A stretch of DNA of 64,000 nt from Candidatus Contendobacter odensis Run_B_J11 (GTDB taxonomy: Bacteria > Pseudomonadota > Gammaproteobacteria > Competibacterales > Competibacteraceae). Under the pieces are notes generated by a model. The model saw nothing but the letters and a program-made list of their open reading frames with translations, did not search any database and was not told the origin of the DNA. The translations under genes were made by a program, and so were the position numbers. The stretch's first letter is position 1. Each line of letters starts with the position of its first letter. The stretch covers positions 1-64,000 of the forward strand of contig NZ_CBTK010000257.1 of NCBI RefSeq assembly GCF_000531125.1. The letters are read 5' to 3'. Positions 10,333 through 19,034 of the stretch are shown here, piece after piece.

Positions 10333-12420
10333 ATGCCGGCGCTGGCCCTGAAAACAAAAATGACTTTGGCGGTCTCGCTGCTGGTGGCTGGCATTGCCCT
10401 TTTTATCGGTTTCGTCAATCTGTTTGAGTTCGAGCGTTATTACAAAAAAATGCTCGCTGATCAACAGTTCCTGCTAATTTCAGCATTGGTGGATGAAATT
10501 GATGACAAATTAGCAACCGCACAAAATTCGCTGGTTGCTGTTTCCAGGCTAATCACGCCTGGTATGATTAGTGACAAACAGGAAGCTCAACATTTTATTG
10601 AGGATCGAGTAGGAATTTCTTCCATTTTTGAAGGTGGCCTGTTCCTTTTTTCCACAACCGGAAAAGTCATCACGCATAACACCCATCATGAGATTAGTAG
10701 TAATAACTATTCCTATCGTGACTACTTCAAACAGACAATGGCCACTGCCAAGCCCGTCATTTCTGAACCGTTTCTGGCTTCGTTTGCACCTTATAACCCT
10801 GTTATTGTCTTTACTGCTCCAATTCTGGATAACCAAGGAAAGGTGATCGCAATATTCGCCGGCGTGATAGATCTGACTAAAGACAATTTCATCAGTAAAT
10901 TATCCAGTATTAGAATCGGTGAAAGCGGTTATCTCTATCTTTTCAACCGTGACCGGATGATGATTATGCATCCCGACAAGAATCGCATCTTTGCAAAAGA
11001 TGTATCAATCGGCACTAATAAACTCTATGATGCTGCAATGAAAGGCTTTGAAGGTTCGGGTGAAACGGTTAATTCTCGTGGTACCCCAATGCTGGCCAGT
11101 TTCAAGAGTTTGAAAAAGAGTGGATGGATTCTAGCGGCTACTAATCCCCAAAGGCAGGCTTATGCACCACTGGTCGCAGCACGGCGACAGTTTTATCTAT
11201 TGCTGAGTACGGTGATTGGGATGGCGATGGCGCTCACCTGGCTATTGATGAGCCATCTCACTGCACCTTTGCTGGCGGTGATCGATCATATCGCAGTAAT
11301 GCCCTTAAAACAGGGCGATGACCGCTTCCTGCATGTTCAGACCCGCGATGAAATTGCGGTACTCGCCACTCGCTTCAACCAGATGATCATGGAATTTGAC
11401 AGTCAGACCGAAGCCGCTCAGCGTTTAGCTGCGTTCAAAAAAGCGATTGAAGCAGACGACAGTCTGGAAGATGTCTATGTGCGACTGGGCTGTATTTTCC
11501 AGCAATTCGGTTTACGTGATAGCCTGATTTATCAGATCAGCGATGATCAACATAAAATGCGGCTCATTTATCCGTCCATCCGTGACTATGAACAAATTCC
11601 CGGCGATAACGTCACTCCGAATCAAAGCAGATTATGCGAGAAGCAACCCGCAACCGATGATAGAGCCAGGGCTTCACTGATATTTCAACGGCTTTGCAGC
11701 CCGTTTCCTGGCGAATCCGCCAGTCCTTATCACTGCATCCCTATTATCGCCGGTAACAGCCTTATCGGCATCGCCCGATTTCCAGTCAATCCATTAGCGG
11801 CTAACTCCCCGGAAATGACCCGGAAGATTGCCCAGGCTGAACAATACATCCAGGAATCGCTCCCGGTCATTGAAGTCAAACGACTATTGCGTAAACTCAA
11901 GGAATCAGCGCTCACCGATTCCTTAACGGGTTTACACAACCGTCGCTTTCTCCAGGAGTACACCGAAAATCTGGTTGCCAGCATGCAGCGGCATCAGAAG
12001 ACGATTGGCCTGATCATGTGTGATCTGGATCACTTCAAGCAAGTGAATGACCAGTACGGTCATGATGTCGGTGACATCGTGCTAAAGAAAACCGCACAGA
12101 CGATTAAAAAAAGCATACGGGATTCTGATCTGGTAATTCGTTTCGGCGGCGAGGAATTTCTGGTCGTATTATTGGATATTGAAACCGGCAGCGCGGCGGC
12201 TATTGGTGAAAAAATACGGGAAACCATACAAAAGACTACTTTCCCATTAGCAAAAGGCACCCTCAAACAAACCATCAGCCTTGGCATCAGCGAGCTACCC
12301 CACGATACCGATAGATTCTGGCAATCCATCAAATTCGCCGATGTCGCTCTCTACCAAGCCAAGGCGGCGGGCCGTAATTGTGTTGTTCGGTTCACGGAAG
12401 CGATGTGGCGAAAGACTTAA
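10333..12420 (+). CDS. Membrane diguanylate cyclase with Cache sensor, HAMP and GGDEF domains
   Basis: GGDEF enzymes make cyclic-di-GMP from two GTP. From ATG 10333 the product has ~695 residues: an N-terminal helix (TLAVSLLVAGIALFIGFV), a periplasmic double Cache-like sensor (YSYRDYFKQTMATAKPVISEPF, GESGYLYLFNRDRMMIMHP), a second helix (FYLLLSTVIGMAMALTWLLM), a HAMP-like linker, a GAF-like middle part and a C-terminal GGDEF domain with LTDSLTGLHNRRFL and the active GGEEF loop. An RxxD inhibitory site (IRDSD) lies five residues before GGEEF, so product feedback is expected. I prefer 10333 to the ATG at 10288 because the membrane helix begins near it. By eye the gene is richer in A/T than its neighbours. 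Confidence 0.88.
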   Translation: MPALALKTKMTLAVSLLVAGIALFIGFVNLFEFERYYKKMLADQQFLLISALVDEIDDKLATAQNSLVAVSRLITPGMISDKQEAQHFIEDRVGISSIFEGGLFLFSTTGKVITHNTHHEISSNNYSYRDYFKQTMATAKPVISEPFLASFAPYNPVIVFTAPILDNQGKVIAIFAGVIDLTKDNFISKLSSIRIGESGYLYLFNRDRMMIMHPDKNRIFAKDVSIGTNKLYDAAMKGFEGSGETVNSRGTPMLASFKSLKKSGWILAATNPQRQAYAPLVAARRQFYLLLSTVIGMAMALTWLLMSHLTAPLLAVIDHIAVMPLKQGDDRFLHVQTRDEIAVLATRFNQMIMEFDSQTEAAQRLAAFKKAIEADDSLEDVYVRLGCIFQQFGLRDSLIYQISDDQHKMRLIYPSIRDYEQIPGDNVTPNQSRLCEKQPATDDRARASLIFQRLCSPFPGESASPYHCIPIIAGNSLIGIARFPVNPLAANSPEMTRKIAQAEQYIQESLPVIEVKRLLRKLKESALTDSLTGLHNRRFLQEYTENLVASMQRHQKTIGLIMCDLDHFKQVNDQYGHDVGDIVLKKTAQTIKKSIRDSDLVIRFGGEEFLVVLLDIETGSAAAIGEKIRETIQKTTFPLAKGTLKQTISLGISELPHDTDRFWQSIKFADVALYQAKAAGRNCVVRFTEAMWRKT

Positions 12421-12421
12421 T

Positions 12422-12539
12422 TTCAGGACTTTCGCTAAACCCGTAAATTCGTCATACCCGCGAAAGCGGGTATCCAGGCTTTTCAGCGGCTGACTGGATT
12501 CCCACCGACGCGGGAATGACGGAAAGCGAACGTCCTGAA
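12422..12539 (+). repeat. Short inverted-repeat (MITE-like) element, copy 1
   Basis: Terminal inverted repeats TCAGGACTTTCGCT (12423-12436) and AGCGAACGTCCTGA (12525-12538) differ by one base and enclose two REP-like hairpins (CCCGCGAAAGCGGG, and CCC-ACCGACG-CGGG next to GTCAT/ATGAC boxes). The element starts within 2 bp of the stop codon of the diguanylate cyclase gene. A second copy lies at 57059-57177 in the opposite orientation. No protein is encoded. Confidence 0.75.
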
Positions 12540-12606
12540 TTTTAGGAGATTGCCGCTTTTGTTGCTGGGTACCGGGCGCTGGAACGCTTACAGCCCAGCA
12601 GCAAGA

Positions 12607-14427
12607 TCAACGCTCCACCCGGAAATACGCCGCCCGTTCGGGGAGATCAACCCCGGTCAGCCGCAACGGCAGCACGCTATCCAGCGCCACATCCTCCGCG
12701 ACTTTCACTCGCGTCTCAAAAGCCAGGGCCGGAATCAGTACCGCCCCGCGTGGCTGCCGTTTCTCAACCAGCACCCCTTCACCCCGCCAATCGGGATGTT
12801 GCTGGAAATAGACCATCATCCAATGCTCGCGTGACAGCCGCTCGGCCCGACGCACTCCCGCCGCTACCGTTTCCGCCGCCCCGATTCGTTCAACGACTGC
12901 TTGAGCATCCAGCAGCATGTCGCCACGCAGGAATGCCCGCAACTGCTGATGAGCGACCAAATCCAGATAACGCCGGAGCGGGCTGGTCACCTGAGCGTAA
13001 AGCTCCAGTCCCAACCCACCGTGCGGCCCGGGCAGACTGCTGTATTGACGCGGACGCAGACTACGTCGCAACGCGCACATCGCCGCTAATCCAACCGGTT
13101 CGCGACTGGGTATGTCAACCGCTGCTTCCTGGGTCGTAAATGGAAACGGCAGACCCTGTTCCAGCGCAAACCGCGCTGCGGCCTCGCCCGCCATCACCAT
13201 CGCCTCGCTGACCAGCAACCGGCTGCGCAAGCGGGGCAGTGGCTGGATACTCACTCGCCCATCGGTCACCTGCATTTTCACTTCCGGCAAATCGATAAAG
13301 ATCGCCCCATTGGCGCGGCGACGATCCCGGTGTTGCTGGGCCAATCGGTATAAACGGAGGAACGGTCCTTCCTCATCCAGCCGTTCCTCGACCTGTTCAT
13401 AGCTGAACCGCTGCACCCGCACCCAACTGGGCACAATATCCACCTCGGCCACGACGCCGTTCGCATCCAGCCGCAACCCAAACGAGAGCGCTGGCGAACG
13501 ATCCGCCAGTCCCAATCCCAACCGCTGCACCGCTGCCTCCGGCACCATCGGGACGGTGGTTTCCGGCAGATACAGCGTGGCTCCCCGCGCCCGCGCTTCC
13601 AAATCAGCGGGACTGTCCGGCGGGATCAACGCAGCTACATCAGCGACGTGCACCCATAACCAGTCACCCTCTAAACTGAGTGCATCGTCTGGATCCGTGT
13701 TACCTGTGTCGTCAATCGCAAAAGTGGCTAAAGCGGTTAAATCCCGCCGTGCTTCCTCCGGCAGTTCCGGCAATTCCACCACCGGCGCGGTCAATAGGGC
13801 TGCGACCCGGCGCGGCCACGGATTCGCTGTTACCTCCCAATAACCCAGTCGTAACAGCAGGGCATGAGCATTAACCGGCGTCTGACTGCAATCCAGCGCC
13901 TGCAATACTCGGCTCTGCTCCCGCTGCTTCCAGGCCACCTCCTCAACCTCGCATAAGTAGCGGGCATCCTCCACCCCGCAACGACCCGCCCGCGCCCGTG
14001 CTAGAAAACGGTTCCACGCCTCCCGCTCAGCGGCTTTCGCCACCCGCTCGGTCTGTTCCCTCGCCACCTCAGTCAGCGACCGAGGCGTGATCCGCTCTGG
14101 CGTACCGTGGAAGTACAATCCCTCATGCAGCAACTGCCAGGTGGCCCAAGCGGTCGCCGGGGTGTAAGCGCCATAGACCAGATCGGCCAAATCGGCCAGC
14201 GTGGTCGAATTTCCTTCCAGTAGTTCGCAGGCCGCTTCCGCCTCACCGGCGGGTGCATCCAAGCCACTCAGCCCGCTCAACGGACCGGGATGCAGCAACA
14301 CCACATCCTTGGGGCGAACCCGCAACAACCGACCGTCTTCCAGTTCGATGTCCAGCTTGTCGCCGAGGGTGATGACCCGGGCCGGGCCGTTTTTGTAAAG
14401 CACGAGGCTATGTTGCAGGATATTCAT
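12607..14427 (-). CDS. RNB-domain 3'-5' exoribonuclease (RNase II family)
   Basis: The 606-residue product carries the RNB catalytic domain of RNase II/R enzymes, which hydrolyse RNA processively from the 3' end. The signature AIDDTGNTDPDDALSLEGDWLWVHVADVA contains the clustered Asp residues that bind Mg. It is followed by ATLYLPETTVPMVP and the C-terminal YAQVTSPLRRYLDLVAHQQL. The N-terminal ~200 residues (start MNILQHSLVLYKNGPARV) are unlike the paired cold-shock domains of E. coli RNase II. This layout is typical of the shorter RNB proteins annotated as RNase II-like in environmental gammaproteobacteria. It is a single gene, read away from pccB. I cannot assign it firmly as rnb or rnr. Confidence 0.88.
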   Translation of the reverse strand: MNILQHSLVLYKNGPARVITLGDKLDIELEDGRLLRVRPKDVVLLHPGPLSGLSGLDAPAGEAEAACELLEGNSTTLADLADLVYGAYTPATAWATWQLLHEGLYFHGTPERITPRSLTEVAREQTERVAKAAEREAWNRFLARARAGRCGVEDARYLCEVEEVAWKQREQSRVLQALDCSQTPVNAHALLLRLGYWEVTANPWPRRVAALLTAPVVELPELPEEARRDLTALATFAIDDTGNTDPDDALSLEGDWLWVHVADVAALIPPDSPADLEARARGATLYLPETTVPMVPEAAVQRLGLGLADRSPALSFGLRLDANGVVAEVDIVPSWVRVQRFSYEQVEERLDEEGPFLRLYRLAQQHRDRRRANGAIFIDLPEVKMQVTDGRVSIQPLPRLRSRLLVSEAMVMAGEAAARFALEQGLPFPFTTQEAAVDIPSREPVGLAAMCALRRSLRPRQYSSLPGPHGGLGLELYAQVTSPLRRYLDLVAHQQLRAFLRGDMLLDAQAVVERIGAAETVAAGVRRAERLSREHWMMVYFQQHPDWRGEGVLVEKRQPRGAVLIPALAFETRVKVAEDVALDSVLPLRLTGVDLPERAAYFRVER

Positions 14428-14845
14428 GGGGACTCGTTGAGGCTGCGAGCAAAGGCCAGCTGTTGACGGACGGTGGAAAACCCGGGAAGTGATGACGATT
14501 AAAATATCGGTTCACGACTGCGAAAATGGCTAAAAACCCTATTATAATTGGCGAACCTAGCGCAGGCTGTTCATCCCGCTGCTATGCCCACAACGACAAT
14601 CCAAAAAATTGAAAAGACAAATAAATTTGGATCCTCTATCCCGAATTGCCGCCCATCCGCCCTTTGCGGATTGCGTCTTTTGCCGTCGGAAGTTCCGCTT
14701 TACCATCGCGCTGGGCGGATCACCGCCCGCAGTGTCTGGATTCGTCCCCGCGATCCGGCAGGTTCAATCGTGGGATCTGATCCCCCCAAGCCTCCGGCGC
14801 CGTTAGTCCGCTACTGGTGCCTGTATCCGTGAGGAGAAAGTGTTC
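14428..14845. other. Intergenic region between divergent RNB and pccB genes
   Basis: These 418 bp hold no convincing gene: the short frames inside lack family features. It must contain the promoters of both flanking genes. A TATAAT hexamer lies near 14544-14549 on the + strand, but I see no clear -35 at the right distance. AGGAG at 14832-14836 is the ribosome-binding site of pccB. Confidence 0.6.
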
Positions 14846-16378
14846 ATGCATGACATTATTAACCAACTGGACCAAAAACGCGCTGCTGCCCGTCTTGGCG
14901 GCGGGCAACGCCGGGTTGACGCCCAGCATAAGCGCGGCAAGCTCAGCGCCCGCGAGCGCATCGAAGTGCTGCTCGATCCGGGCAGCTTCGAAGAATGGGA
15001 TATGTTCGTCGAGCATCGCTGCAACGACTTTGGCATGGCCGACACCAGCACGCCGGGCGATGGCGTCGTCACCGGCTACGGCACCGTCAATGGCCGGGTG
15101 GTCTTCGTATTCAGCCAGGATTTCACCGTGTTCGGCGGTTCGCTGTCGCAAGCCCACGCCGAGAAAATCTGCAAGATCATGGATCACGCCATCAAGGTCG
15201 GCGCGCCGGTGATCGGCCTTAACGATTCCGGCGGTGCTCGCATCCAGGAAGGGGTGGACTCACTGGCGGGTTACGCCAATGTGTTTCAGCGCAACGTGAT
15301 GGGATCCGGGGTGATTCCGCAGATTTCCGTGATTATGGGGCCATGCGCCGGCGGCGCGGTGTATTCGCCGGCGATGACCGACTTCATCTTCATGGTCAAG
15401 GACACGTCGTACATGTTTGTGACCGGCCCCGACGTGGTCAAAACCGTCACCCATGAGGAAGTCACCGCCGAGGAACTGGGCGGCGCGATCTCGCATTCGA
15501 CCAAATCCGGCGTGTGCGACCGGGCATTCGAGAATGACATTGAGGCACTGCTGATGGTGCGGCGCTTCATCAACTTCCTGCCCGCCAACAATCAGGACAA
15601 ACCGCCATTCCGGCCCACGCCCGACCCGGCTGACCGGACCGACTACTCGCTGGACACCCTGATCCCCGACAGCCCCAACAAGCCCTATGACATGAAGGAG
15701 TTGATCCTGAAGGTCGTGGACGATGTGGATTTCTTCGAGGTTCAGCCGGAAAACGCCAAGAACATCATCGTCGGCTTCGCCCGCATGGACGGCTGGCCGG
15801 TGGGCATCGTGGCCAATCAGCCGATGGTGCTGGCGGGTTGCCTGGACATCAAGTCTGCGATCAAGGCCGCCCGCTTCGTTCGTTTCTGCGATGCGTTCAA
15901 CATCCCGGTCGTCACCTTCGTGGATGTGCCCGGCTTCATGCCCGGCACCGCCCAGGAATACGGCGGCATCATCAAGCATGGTGCCAAGCTGCTCTACGCC
16001 TATGCCGAATGCACCGTCCCTAAAGTCACCGTCATCACCCGCAAGGCGTATGGCGGTGCCTATGACGTAATGAGTTCCAAGCACCTGCGCGGCGATGTCA
16101 ACTTCGCCTGGCCAACCGCTGAAATCGCAGTGATGGGACCCAAAGGCGCGGTGGAAATCATCTTCCGCCAGGACATCGGCGATTCGGAAAAGATTGCCGA
16201 ACGCACCGAAGAATATCGTAAGAAATTCGCTAATCCGTTCATCGCCGGCCACCGTGGCTTTATTGATGACGTGATCATGCCGCACGGCACCCGTAAGCGC
16301 ATCTGCCGCTCTCTGGCGATGCTGCGGGATAAGCACCTCGAAAATCCGTGGCGCAAGCACGGCAACATTCCGCTGTAA
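14846..16378 (+). CDS. pccB: Propionyl-CoA carboxylase beta chain (carboxyltransferase)
   Basis: This is the biotin-dependent carboxyltransferase subunit, 510 residues from ATG 14846 with AGGAG 9 bp upstream; a GTG two codons earlier is too close to that site. It has the two crotonase-like halves, with [45 protein letters not shown] and [30 protein letters not shown], close to bacterial PccB rather than AccD. It probably converts propionyl-CoA to (S)-methylmalonyl-CoA together with the alpha subunit 12 bp downstream. Acetyl-CoA or broader acyl-CoA specificity cannot be excluded by eye. In a PHA storer this step balances propionyl-CoA between central metabolism and 3-hydroxyvalerate. Confidence 0.9.
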   Translation: MHDIINQLDQKRAAARLGGGQRRVDAQHKRGKLSARERIEVLLDPGSFEEWDMFVEHRCNDFGMADTSTPGDGVVTGYGTVNGRVVFVFSQDFTVFGGSLSQAHAEKICKIMDHAIKVGAPVIGLNDSGGARIQEGVDSLAGYANVFQRNVMGSGVIPQISVIMGPCAGGAVYSPAMTDFIFMVKDTSYMFVTGPDVVKTVTHEEVTAEELGGAISHSTKSGVCDRAFENDIEALLMVRRFINFLPANNQDKPPFRPTPDPADRTDYSLDTLIPDSPNKPYDMKELILKVVDDVDFFEVQPENAKNIIVGFARMDGWPVGIVANQPMVLAGCLDIKSAIKAARFVRFCDAFNIPVVTFVDVPGFMPGTAQEYGGIIKHGAKLLYAYAECTVPKVTVITRKAYGGAYDVMSSKHLRGDVNFAWPTAEIAVMGPKGAVEIIFRQDIGDSEKIAERTEEYRKKFANPFIAGHRGFIDDVIMPHGTRKRICRSLAMLRDKHLENPWRKHGNIPL

Positions 16379-16390
16379 GGGGTTAGGCGC

Positions 16391-18376
16391 ATGTTCAAGA
16401 AAATTCTCATCGCCAATCGTGGCGAAATCGCCTGCCGCGTGATCAAAACCGCCCGCAAAATGGGTATCAAGACGGTGGCGGTTTACTCCGAGGCTGACCG
16501 GGATGCCCTGCATGTCGAGATGGCCGACGAGGCGGTGCTGATCGGCCCGCCGCCCACCGCCCAGAGCTATCTGGTGATGGAACGCATCCTCCAGGCCTGT
16601 AGGGATACGGGTGCCGAAGCGGTGCATCCGGGCTACGGTTTCCTGTCCGAACGGGCGGCGTTCTGCGAAGCACTGGAAAAGGAAGGGATCGCGTTCATCG
16701 GCCCCAAGGTTCGCGCCATCGAAGCCATGGGCGACAAGATCACTTCCAAGAAACTGGCTAAGGAAGCCGGGGTCACCACCGTGCCCGGCTACACCGAAGT
16801 CATTAAAGACGCCAAGGAAGCGGTGGAGATCGCGCTGGAGATTGGCTATCCGGTGATGATCAAGGCCAGCGCCGGCGGTGGCGGCAAGGGCATGCGCGTC
16901 GCCTGGAACGACAACGAATGCCGCGATGGCTTTGAACGCTCTACCAATGAAGCCCGCTCCTCCTTCGGTGACGACCGCGTGTTCATCGAAAAATACATCG
17001 AAGAGCCGCGCCATATCGAAATTCAGGTGTTGGGCGACAGCTACGGCAATATCGTCTATCTGGGCGAACGTGAATGCTCGTTGCAACGCCGCCACCAGAA
17101 GGTGATCGAGGAAGCGCCTTCCCCGTTTCTGGACGAAATCACCCGGCGGGCGATGGGCGAGCAGGCGGTGGCACTGGCGCGGGCGGTGGATTATCAATCC
17201 GCCGGTACCGTCGAGTTCATCGTCGATTCCAAGCGCAATTTCTACTTCCTGGAGATGAATACCCGCCTGCAAGTAGAACATCCAGTCACCGAGTACATCA
17301 CTGGACTGGACTTGGTGGAGCAGATGATTCGGGTGGCCGCCGGCGAGCCACTGAGCTTCACCCAAGATGACGTCAAGCTCAAGGGCTGGGCGATTGAAGC
17401 GCGGGTTTATGCTGAAGATCCGTTCCGCAATTTCCTGCCGTCGATTGGCCGGCTGGTCAAGTACATGCCGCCCAAGGAAAGCGAGGTGGTACGGGTAGAC
17501 ACCGGCGTCTACGAAGGCGGCGAAGTGTCGATGTACTACGATCCGATGATCGCCAAGCTGATCACCTACGGCGCAACCCGCGACCGCGCCATCGCCCACA
17601 TGCGGGACGCGCTCAACGAGTTCTTCATTCGTGGTGTCGCCCATAACATCAGTTTCCTGGCGGCGTTGATGGTGCATACCCGGTTTATGACCGGGCGGAT
17701 CAGCACCAACATGATCGCCGAGGAATATCCGCATGGTTTTCATGCCGCCGACGCACCGCACGACGATCCGGCGCTGCTGATTGCGGTCGCAGCCTTCCTG
17801 CACCGCCGTTACATGGATCGCGCCGCCCAGATCAGCGGCCAATTGCTGGGTCACGAGAGTACGGTCAGCAATGACTGGGTGGTGCTGATGGGTGGTCAGT
17901 CCTACCCGGTACATATCGATCCCGCTGAGGGCGGTTACGATGTGGATTACATGGGTGAAACCTATCAGGTGCGCAGCGACTGGCAGTTTGGTCAGCCGTT
18001 GTTCAAGGGGACGCTGAACGGCACGGATATCTGCATCCAGGTCGAACGCCGTGATCTGCATTACCGGCTGTTCCACTGGGGTTCGCAAGCCGATGTGATG
18101 GTGATGTCGCCCCGGGTAGCCGGCTTGCAAGCGCTGATGCCAGAAAAGGCACCACCGGATATGTCCAAGTATCTGCTGTCGCCGATGCCGGGTCTGCTGA
18201 CCAAGATCGCGGTACAGATCGGGCAGGAAGTCAAGGCTGGCGAGGAACTGGCCGTCATCGAGGCCATGAAGATGGAGAACGTGCTGCGCGCCGATCAGGA
18301 CGCCAGGGTCGCCAAGATTCTGGCGGCGCCGGGTGATAGCTTGGCAGTGGATCAGTCGATCATCGAGTTCGAGTGA
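16391..18376 (+). CDS. pccA: Propionyl-CoA carboxylase alpha chain (biotin carboxylase plus biotin carrier)
   Basis: The 661-residue subunit carboxylates its own biotin and presents it to PccB. The N-terminal biotin carboxylase begins FKKILIANRGEIACRVI and has the ATP-grasp glycine loop KASAGGGGKGMRVAW, the EKYIEEPRHIEIQVLGD stretch and EMNTRLQVEHPVTE. A PccA-type linker with a BT-like domain follows (about residues 500-580). The C-terminal carrier ends with EAMKMEN, whose Lys (about residue 627) receives biotin. It starts 12 bp after pccB in the same operon. A biotin synthase gene (bioB) lies at the right edge of the window. Confidence 0.92.
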   Translation: MFKKILIANRGEIACRVIKTARKMGIKTVAVYSEADRDALHVEMADEAVLIGPPPTAQSYLVMERILQACRDTGAEAVHPGYGFLSERAAFCEALEKEGIAFIGPKVRAIEAMGDKITSKKLAKEAGVTTVPGYTEVIKDAKEAVEIALEIGYPVMIKASAGGGGKGMRVAWNDNECRDGFERSTNEARSSFGDDRVFIEKYIEEPRHIEIQVLGDSYGNIVYLGERECSLQRRHQKVIEEAPSPFLDEITRRAMGEQAVALARAVDYQSAGTVEFIVDSKRNFYFLEMNTRLQVEHPVTEYITGLDLVEQMIRVAAGEPLSFTQDDVKLKGWAIEARVYAEDPFRNFLPSIGRLVKYMPPKESEVVRVDTGVYEGGEVSMYYDPMIAKLITYGATRDRAIAHMRDALNEFFIRGVAHNISFLAALMVHTRFMTGRISTNMIAEEYPHGFHAADAPHDDPALLIAVAAFLHRRYMDRAAQISGQLLGHESTVSNDWVVLMGGQSYPVHIDPAEGGYDVDYMGETYQVRSDWQFGQPLFKGTLNGTDICIQVERRDLHYRLFHWGSQADVMVMSPRVAGLQALMPEKAPPDMSKYLLSPMPGLLTKIAVQIGQEVKAGEELAVIEAMKMENVLRADQDARVAKILAAPGDSLAVDQSIIEFE

Positions 18377-18385
18377 TCGGAAACG

Positions 18386-18410
18386 AAAAAGGGGCGGTTA
18401 CACCGCCCCC
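18386..18410 (-). terminator. Terminator between convergent pccA and hemerythrin genes
   Basis: GGGGCGGT-TAC-ACCGCCCC at 18391-18410, with a run of A at 18386-18390, reads on the minus strand as a stem followed by TTTTT. It serves the leftward hemerythrin gene and may also act on the pccBA transcript. Confidence 0.8.
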
Positions 18411-18468
18411 ACGGTTTTGCCAGAACCGGTTGTGCCATAGTGGACAATCGGTTTTTTGTTTTCTTGCC

Positions 18469-18936
18469 TTAATTCCCGCCCAGCGACCGCCAAAACCGCT
18501 GTGACCAAGAGCTTTTCGACAATTCCGGCTTGATCCCCTGAGCCAGAAAATGCGCGGTGTAACGCTTATCTCCCTCCATAATGTGTTTGGTCAGCCACAT
18601 CTTGAGGAACTGGGCCAGATCGAAGCTGATCGAACTTTTTCCCGCGTTCATTTTGTTGCGCAGTTCGGTCAATTGCCCAATCAGTTTATCGTGCTCTTCC
18701 TTGTGCCGCTCGTATTCGGGATAGTGGAGAATTCGCATCAGGCTCTCCTCGACGGCGAAATGCACCCGGGTGTATTCATCCAGCCGCCGGATAATGTCCT
18801 GGGTGACTTCCACCCCCTGCCGCCGCTGGATCGCTTCGTGAACCTCGTTCAGTAAATCCACGAGAATCTGATGCTGGGCATCAATTTCCTCGATGCCGAC
18901 GCTAAGTTCGTTAGACCATTCGACGAATTTGCTCAT
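18469..18936 (-). CDS. Bacteriohemerythrin
   Basis: The 155-residue cytoplasmic protein has the hemerythrin four-helix layout with its diiron ligands: W-SNELSVGIEEIDAQHQILVDLLNEVH (first His), YTRVHFAVEESLM (His and Glu), HYPEYERHKEEHDKL (two His) and KHIMEGDKRY (His and Asp). Bacteriohemerythrins bind O2 reversibly and deliver or sense it in microaerobic cells. The C-terminal ~25 residues are a short extension. It stands alone, converging on pccA with a shared terminator. A role in oxygen storage under alternating aerobic and anaerobic conditions is inferred. Confidence 0.92.
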   Translation of the reverse strand: MSKFVEWSNELSVGIEEIDAQHQILVDLLNEVHEAIQRRQGVEVTQDIIRRLDEYTRVHFAVEESLMRILHYPEYERHKEEHDKLIGQLTELRNKMNAGKSSISFDLAQFLKMWLTKHIMEGDKRYTAHFLAQGIKPELSKSSWSQRFWRSLGGN

Positions 18937-18967
18937 GGCTTCCGATTCGCCCTCGCTGTTTTATAAC

Positions 18968-19000
18968 GGCAAAAACGGCCACCGTTTGTACGGCAGCCGT
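18968..19000 (-). terminator. Terminator downstream of phaC
   Basis: On the minus strand, ACGGCTGCCGT and ACGGTGGCCGT form an imperfect stem around ACAA, followed by TTTTTGCC. It lies about 35 bp beyond the phaC stop. Confidence 0.6.
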
Positions 19001-19034
19001 TCGGATCGTTCACTGACCGATTGGGATGGTGAAG

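Noticed and set aside
14548-14832. 94-residue frame upstream of pccB
   Set aside because: It has no ribosome-binding site or family similarity, and its Pro/Arg-rich composition is typical of chance frames.
15260-18130. 956-residue open frame on the minus strand across pccBA
   Set aside because: It is exactly antisense to two clear enzymes, is rich in His, Gly and Asp as expected for a mirrored GC-rich gene, and has no family features.
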